Below are positions 60,667 to 64,000 of a stretch of DNA of 64,000 nt, piece after piece. Every line of letters begins with the position of its first letter. Positions within the stretch are counted from its first letter, which is position 1. The translations under genes and the position numbers were made by a program. The notes beneath the pieces were generated by a model. It was given only the letters and a program-made list of their open reading frames with translations. It was not told the DNA's origin and ran no database searches. The stretch spans positions 62,001-126,000 of the forward strand of contig JAKVCO010000007.1 in the NCBI GenBank assembly GCA_022448245.1, read 5' to 3'. This DNA is from Paracoccaceae bacterium (GTDB taxonomy: Bacteria > Pseudomonadota > Alphaproteobacteria > Rhodobacterales > Rhodobacteraceae).

Positions 60667-61523
60667 AAGGTCTCTCGCAATCGGCGCTGTTTCAGACGCC
60701 GATCTATAACGGGCGCACGCTCGCTGACCTCGTCAGCTTCGAGTTTCTGGCAGCCGCCCTTGGGAACGTCGTTTCGGCGCTCCTCATTCTTCTCATCGGG
60801 TTCTGGATCGCAGGCTTGGCGTCGCGCCGGATCAAGGCGCTGGGTGACCGACACGAAGCGCTCGATGACACGCTCTTTGGCTTCTTTGCGCAGATCGTGC
60901 GCTACATCATCATCGGCTACGCGGTGCTCTTTGTTCTGGGCACCTTTGGCGTTCAGACGACCTCGATCGTGGCAGCCATCGGTGCGGCGGGCCTTGCGAT
61001 TGGCCTGGCCCTGCAAGGCACGCTGTCGAACCTTGCGGCGGGCATCATGATCATCTTCTTTCGCCCGTTCAAACAGGGCGATTTCGTTCAGGTGAACGAC
61101 AAGATGGGCACGGTGAAAGGGATCACGCTGAACTATACCGAGCTCGCCAATCTCGGGAACGTGCAGGTGATCATCCCGAACGCGCAGGTCTGGGGCAATA
61201 CGATCACGAACTATTCGGCGTATGATACCCGCCGGGCGGAATGGACCTTTGGGGTGGGCTATGGCTCGAATCTCGCGCTCGCGCAGCAGGTGATCCTCGA
61301 CACGATCATGGCTGATCCGCGCGCCAAGGCAGATCCGGAGCCCTTCGTTCAGGTGAATAATCTTGGCGATAGCTCGGTGGATTTCCTGGTGCGGGTCTGG
61401 TGCGACAGTGCGGATTACTTCGCTTTCCACACCGATATGACCCGAAAGGTGAAAGAAGCTTTGGACACAGCCGACGTCCCGATCCCCTTCCCAACGCGCA
61501 CCATCTACAACGTGGCCGAATAG
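60660..61523 (+). CDS. Small-conductance mechanosensitive channel MscS
   Basis: 287 residues. It has three membrane helices, the third being the pore with the glycine-alanine pattern AAIGAAGLAIGLALQGTLSN, followed by the beta domain FRPFKQGDFVQVNDKMGTVK and VIIPNAQVWGNTITNYSA. It opens on hypo-osmotic shock to release solutes. Its start overlaps the phhB stop; a hairpin terminator follows 11 bp after the stop. Confidence 0.94.
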   Translation: MLEGLSQSALFQTPIYNGRTLADLVSFEFLAAALGNVVSALLILLIGFWIAGLASRRIKALGDRHEALDDTLFGFFAQIVRYIIIGYAVLFVLGTFGVQTTSIVAAIGAAGLAIGLALQGTLSNLAAGIMIIFFRPFKQGDFVQVNDKMGTVKGITLNYTELANLGNVQVIIPNAQVWGNTITNYSAYDTRRAEWTFGVGYGSNLALAQQVILDTIMADPRAKADPEPFVQVNNLGDSSVDFLVRVWCDSADYFAFHTDMTRKVKEALDTADVPIPFPTRTIYNVAE

Positions 61524-61533
61524 GCCCGCTTTG

Positions 61534-61561
61534 CCCCCGCCGGCAGGTGCGAGCGGGGGCA
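61534..61561. terminator. Terminator-like hairpin between MscS and peroxiredoxin genes
   Basis: GCCCCCGC at 61534-61541 pairs perfectly with GCGGGGGC at 61554-61561, loop 12 nt, between convergent genes. It has no long T tract on either side, so termination is inferred from stem strength and position. Confidence 0.6.
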
Positions 61562-61573
61562 TTGATCAGCCGA

Positions 61574-62062
61574 TCAAAGCTGGTCGAGCAGCGTCTCACC
61601 TGCCGAAATTTCGCACTCACCCGGAGAGGCTTCAGGGTTCAGCTGCGTGACCTTCCCGTCTTCCACGAGCATCGCATAGCGCTTGGAGCGCGCAACAAGA
61701 CCTACGGGCGGGGCGTCAAAGTTCATGCCGATAGCGGTCGTGAACGAAGACGAAGCATCAGAGAGCATGGAGATGCCCGCCGCTGTCGCGCCCGTGTCTT
61801 CGCCCCACTGCTTCATCACGAAGGGGTCGTTGACGCTGATGCAGACGATCTCGTCCACGCCCTTTTCTGCGAATCCGTCCTTGGTGCGAATGAAGCTCGG
61901 CACATGGGCGCTGTGGCAAGTCGGCGTGTAAGCGCCTGGCACCGCGAAAATCACCACCTTGCGGCCTGCGGTAAGGTCTTGCAGGGACACTTCCTCTGGC
62001 CCTTCGGCGCCCATGCGCACAAAGCTGGCCTCGGGCAGGCTGTCTTCGACTGAAATTACCAT
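61574..62062 (-). CDS. Peroxiredoxin (Prx5 / AhpE-like group)
   Basis: 162 residues from ATG 62062 (a GTG one codon earlier is possible). The peroxidatic cysteine lies in VPGAYTPTCHSAHVPSF, with T and the PxxxT/SxxC pattern intact; a second cysteine appears in VDEIVCISVND and a third near the C-terminus. It reduces peroxides using glutaredoxin or thioredoxin. Convergent with the MscS gene; 78 bp from the start of the divergent flavoprotein gene. Confidence 0.92.
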   Translation of the reverse strand: MVISVEDSLPEASFVRMGAEGPEEVSLQDLTAGRKVVIFAVPGAYTPTCHSAHVPSFIRTKDGFAEKGVDEIVCISVNDPFVMKQWGEDTGATAAGISMLSDASSSFTTAIGMNFDAPPVGLVARSKRYAMLVEDGKVTQLNPEASPGECEISAGETLLDQL

Positions 62063-62140
62063 CACGCTGTCCTCTCTTCATTGCGTCGCGTAACGGGTGA
62101 GAATAGCGTCATCGACGGCAAGAACCAGAGGAGGCCGGGC

Positions 62141-63346
62141 ATGGGCCGTATTGTTGTCATCGGGGCAGGCCAAGCGGGCGCCTCTCTTACCAGCAAGCTG
62201 CGTGCATTGGGGCACGAGGGCGAGATCGTTTTGATCGGTGAAGAGCCCGCCCCACCGTACCAGCGCCCCCCGCTGTCGAAGAAATACCTGCTGGGTGAGA
62301 TGCCACTGGAGCGGATGTATCTGAAAGCTGAGGCCGCCTATGCCGAGGCCGGGATCGAGCTGCGCACAGGCACCCATGTCGATGCTGTCAATACCGCCGC
62401 GAAGGAGATCCATCTGGGCGATGAGCGGCTGAGCTACGACCAGCTGGCATTCACCACAGGCTCCTCCGTGCGCACATTGCCTGCAAGCATCGGCGGCGAT
62501 CTGGGCAACGTCTTCACCGTGCGCACACTGGCGGACGTGGACGCCATGGCCGAGGCCTTCGCCAAAGGCGGGCATGTGCTGATCATAGGGGGCGGCTACA
62601 TCGGGCTCGAAGCCGCAGCTGTTGCGGCCATGAAGGGCCTGAAGACCACTTTGATCGAAGCCGCCGACCGCATCTTGCAGCGGGTCGCGGCACCTGAGAC
62701 ATCCGACTATTTCCGCGATCTCCACAAGGGCCACGGCGTGGACCTGCGCGAGGGCACGGCCCTTGTCCGCCTCACTGGCGACGGCGTGGTGAGCGGCGCA
62801 GAGCTTGCTGATGGAACCACGCTCGACATCGATTTTGCGGTCGTGGGCGTGGGCATCGACCCGTGCATTGGCCTGGCCAGCGCCGCGGGCATTCACTGCG
62901 ACAACGGCATCTCCGTCGACGCCCATGGCCGCACCTCGGTCGAGGGCGTCTGGGCCGCGGGCGATTGCGCCTCCTTCCCCTACCGGGCCGAGCGTATCCG
63001 TTTGGAGAGCGTCCCGAACGCGATCGATCAAGCCGAAGTCGTCGCTGCCAACATGCTGGGCGCGGGCCAGGACTACGTGGCCAAGCCTTGGTTCTGGTCG
63101 GACCAATATGACGTGAAGCTCCAGATCGCGGGGCTCAACACCGGCTATGACAGCGTCGTCGTGCGAACAGGCGAAAAAGGGCAGTCGAATTGGTACTACA
63201 AGGGTGATGAACTCTTGGCCGTGGACGCGATGAACGACGCACGCGGCTACATGATCGGCAAGCGCCTCGTGGAGGCGGGCAAGAGCCCCGACAAAGCCGC
63301 CATCGCGGACCCCGCGTCCGATCTCAAGGCGCTCTTGAAAGCGTGA
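62141..63346 (+). CDS. FAD/NAD(P)-dependent ferredoxin reductase-like oxidoreductase
   Basis: 401 residues from ATG 62141 after an AGAGGAGG site; the frame is open to 62081. FAD motif VVIGAGQAGASLTSKLRALG, NAD motif LIIGGGYIGLEAAAVAAMKG, and GVWAAGDCASFP place it with rhodocoxin/putidaredoxin reductases (COG0446), followed by the reductase C-terminal domain. It passes electrons from NAD(P)H to a ferredoxin; no ferredoxin or P450 gene is adjacent. Overlaps rsmD as GTGA. Confidence 0.9.
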   Translation: MGRIVVIGAGQAGASLTSKLRALGHEGEIVLIGEEPAPPYQRPPLSKKYLLGEMPLERMYLKAEAAYAEAGIELRTGTHVDAVNTAAKEIHLGDERLSYDQLAFTTGSSVRTLPASIGGDLGNVFTVRTLADVDAMAEAFAKGGHVLIIGGGYIGLEAAAVAAMKGLKTTLIEAADRILQRVAAPETSDYFRDLHKGHGVDLREGTALVRLTGDGVVSGAELADGTTLDIDFAVVGVGIDPCIGLASAAGIHCDNGISVDAHGRTSVEGVWAAGDCASFPYRAERIRLESVPNAIDQAEVVAANMLGAGQDYVAKPWFWSDQYDVKLQIAGLNTGYDSVVVRTGEKGQSNWYYKGDELLAVDAMNDARGYMIGKRLVEAGKSPDKAAIADPASDLKALLKA

Positions 63347-63885
63347 GGATCATCGCGGGAAAATGGCGCGGACAGCCCCTGACCCCGGTGGGCAAAGGGG
63401 ATGCGGGCGCGCATTTGCGCCCGACGTCGGACCGCGTGCGTGAGGCTCTCTTTTCGATGATCTCGTCCCGGCTGGATTTGGAGGGCGTGGCCGTGCTGGA
63501 TCTCTTTGCCGGGACCGGCGCGCTGGGGCTTGAGGCGCTGTCGCGCGGGGCCGCGAGCGCCACCTTTGTCGACAGCGGCCGCGTGGCGCAGAACCTCATC
63601 CGAAAGAATATCGCCAAGCTCGGGGCCGAGGACGCAACTCTGGTGTCTGCTGAGGCCAATCGCCTTTCCGCAGGTACGCCTTGCGACCTCATCTTCCTCG
63701 ATCCGCCCTATGGAAAGTCGCTCGGCGAAGCCGCTCTCGCCACCGCTGCAAGCCAAGGATGGATCGCGGAGGACGCCCTCATTGTCTGGGAGGAAACCAG
63801 CGCACAGAGCGCCGAGGGCTTCACAGCGCTCACCTCACGGCGCTATGGTGACACCACGATCACCCTGCTCGAGCCCAACACATGA
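63343..63885 (+). CDS. rsmD: 16S rRNA (guanine(966)-N2)-methyltransferase RsmD
   Basis: 180 residues starting at GTG 63343. MRIIAGKWRGQPL and LRPTSDRVREALFSMISSRL are the RsmD N-terminal signatures; SAM motif AVLDLFAGTGALGLEALSRG and catalytic DLIFLDPPYGKSL are intact. It modifies G966 in the 30S decoding region. It overlaps both neighbours by 4 bp. Confidence 0.95.
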   Translation: MRIIAGKWRGQPLTPVGKGDAGAHLRPTSDRVREALFSMISSRLDLEGVAVLDLFAGTGALGLEALSRGAASATFVDSGRVAQNLIRKNIAKLGAEDATLVSAEANRLSAGTPCDLIFLDPPYGKSLGEAALATAASQGWIAEDALIVWEETSAQSAEGFTALTSRRYGDTTITLLEPNT

Positions 63886-64000
63886 CCTTTGCGGACATCA
63901 CGGGTGGCTGGACGACCGAGGCCAACCCGAAGCGAAATGAGGATACCGGACCGCCGCGCAAACGCGTGACACCGCCGCTTCTCATGGGGGATATCCTGCA
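63882..64000 (+). CDS. Unidentified gene, 5' part only (cut by window)
   Basis: ATG at 63882 overlaps the rsmD stop as ATGA and the frame stays open to the window edge, 39 codons. The visible peptide MTFADITGGWTTEANPKRNE continues with a proline-rich segment and LLMGDILQ. It is too short to assign; the overlap makes a coupled gene likely. Confidence 0.6.
   Translation, partial: MTFADITGGWTTEANPKRNEDTGPPRKRVTPPLLMGDIL

Overview
The window is a gene-dense, GC-rich chromosomal segment of an alphaproteobacterium, almost certainly a member of the Rhodobacterales (Roseobacter group) able to make bacteriochlorophyll and carotenoids. The main evidence is a crtB-crtI / crtA-bchI-bchD-bchO photosynthesis block with two PpsR/CrtJ-type TGT-N12-ACA sites between crtI and crtA. 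Supporting evidence is an aerobic cobalamin pathway (cobW, cobN, cobO, cobC, cobD), DMGDH/sarcosine-dehydrogenase-like flavoproteins, an adjacent MlaA/MlaC pair and a DUF1127-smpB neighbourhood. I saw no rRNA, tRNA, CRISPR array, insertion sequence or prophage. Base composition and gene density look uniform, so this reads as core chromosome rather than an island.

Layout. 1-1453: an RluA-type pseudouridine synthase (cut by the window edge) and a RarD-like permease. 1551-7769: a four-gene, translationally coupled operon of methylated-amine demethylation (two FAD/GcvT dehydrogenases, a homocysteine methyltransferase, a PNPOx-fold protein), with an XRE-cupin regulator upstream. 8648-11157: fRMsr (GAF), a thiolase, and a STAS/anti-sigma-kinase pair. 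11195-18609: the photosynthesis block, tspO-crtB-crtI leftward and crtA-bchI-bchD-bchO rightward. 18567-24349: an MFS exporter, a glutathionyl-hydroquinone reductase, cobC-cobD, a lytic transglycosylase and a small secreted protein. 24492-27947: smc. 28191-35486: cobW, a GNAT protein, a possible 21-residue microORF, cobN, cobO and an aldo/keto reductase. 35553-38335: a coupled run of unclear role (FkbM methyltransferase, two tandem Lin0512-family proteins, an FMN reductase, a FAS1-like dehydratase). 38327-40901: a putative split MnmC system (FAD oxidase and MnmD, divergent) plus a DMT permease. 40861-46096: soluble lytic transglycosylase, dapA, a LysR regulator, a DUF1127 protein, smpB and a glycine-rich membrane protein. 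46135-49190: sulfurtransferase, aromatic aminotransferase, a small membrane protein and its divergent TetR regulator. 49250-50924: glnK-amtB. 51199-54651: PBP1A and mlaA-mlaC. 54811-57854: a PrtD/PrtE-type secretion pair. 57963-64000: RidA, GDPD, a FemAB/GNAT-like protein, phhB, MscS, peroxiredoxin, a ferredoxin-reductase-like flavoprotein, rsmD and an incomplete gene.

How the genes work together. BchI and BchD are AAA+ subunits of Mg-chelatase (BchH is not here) and CrtB/CrtI/CrtA build spheroidenone-type carotenoids; the divergent promoter region looks built for redox/light repression by PpsR. The cob genes cover cobalt insertion (CobN), adenosylation (CobO), aminopropanol supply (CobC) and its attachment (CobD). 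The first operon is predicted to strip methyl groups from betaine-derived amines into one-carbon metabolism and methionine. GlnK-AmtB handles ammonium under a likely NtrC site.

Architecture. Packing is extreme: most operon neighbours overlap by ATGA, GTGA or TGATG, and of eleven convergent gene pairs five share a 4-nt CTAG/CTAA/TTAA in which both stop codons overlap, while three more overlap by 9-43 nt. Signals I could read directly include a pair of TATACA-N4-TGTATA-like operators for the TetR regulator, an NtrC-like TGCAC-N7-GTGCA palindrome upstream of glnK, and three strong hairpin terminators, one of which lies inside the 3' end of a coding sequence.
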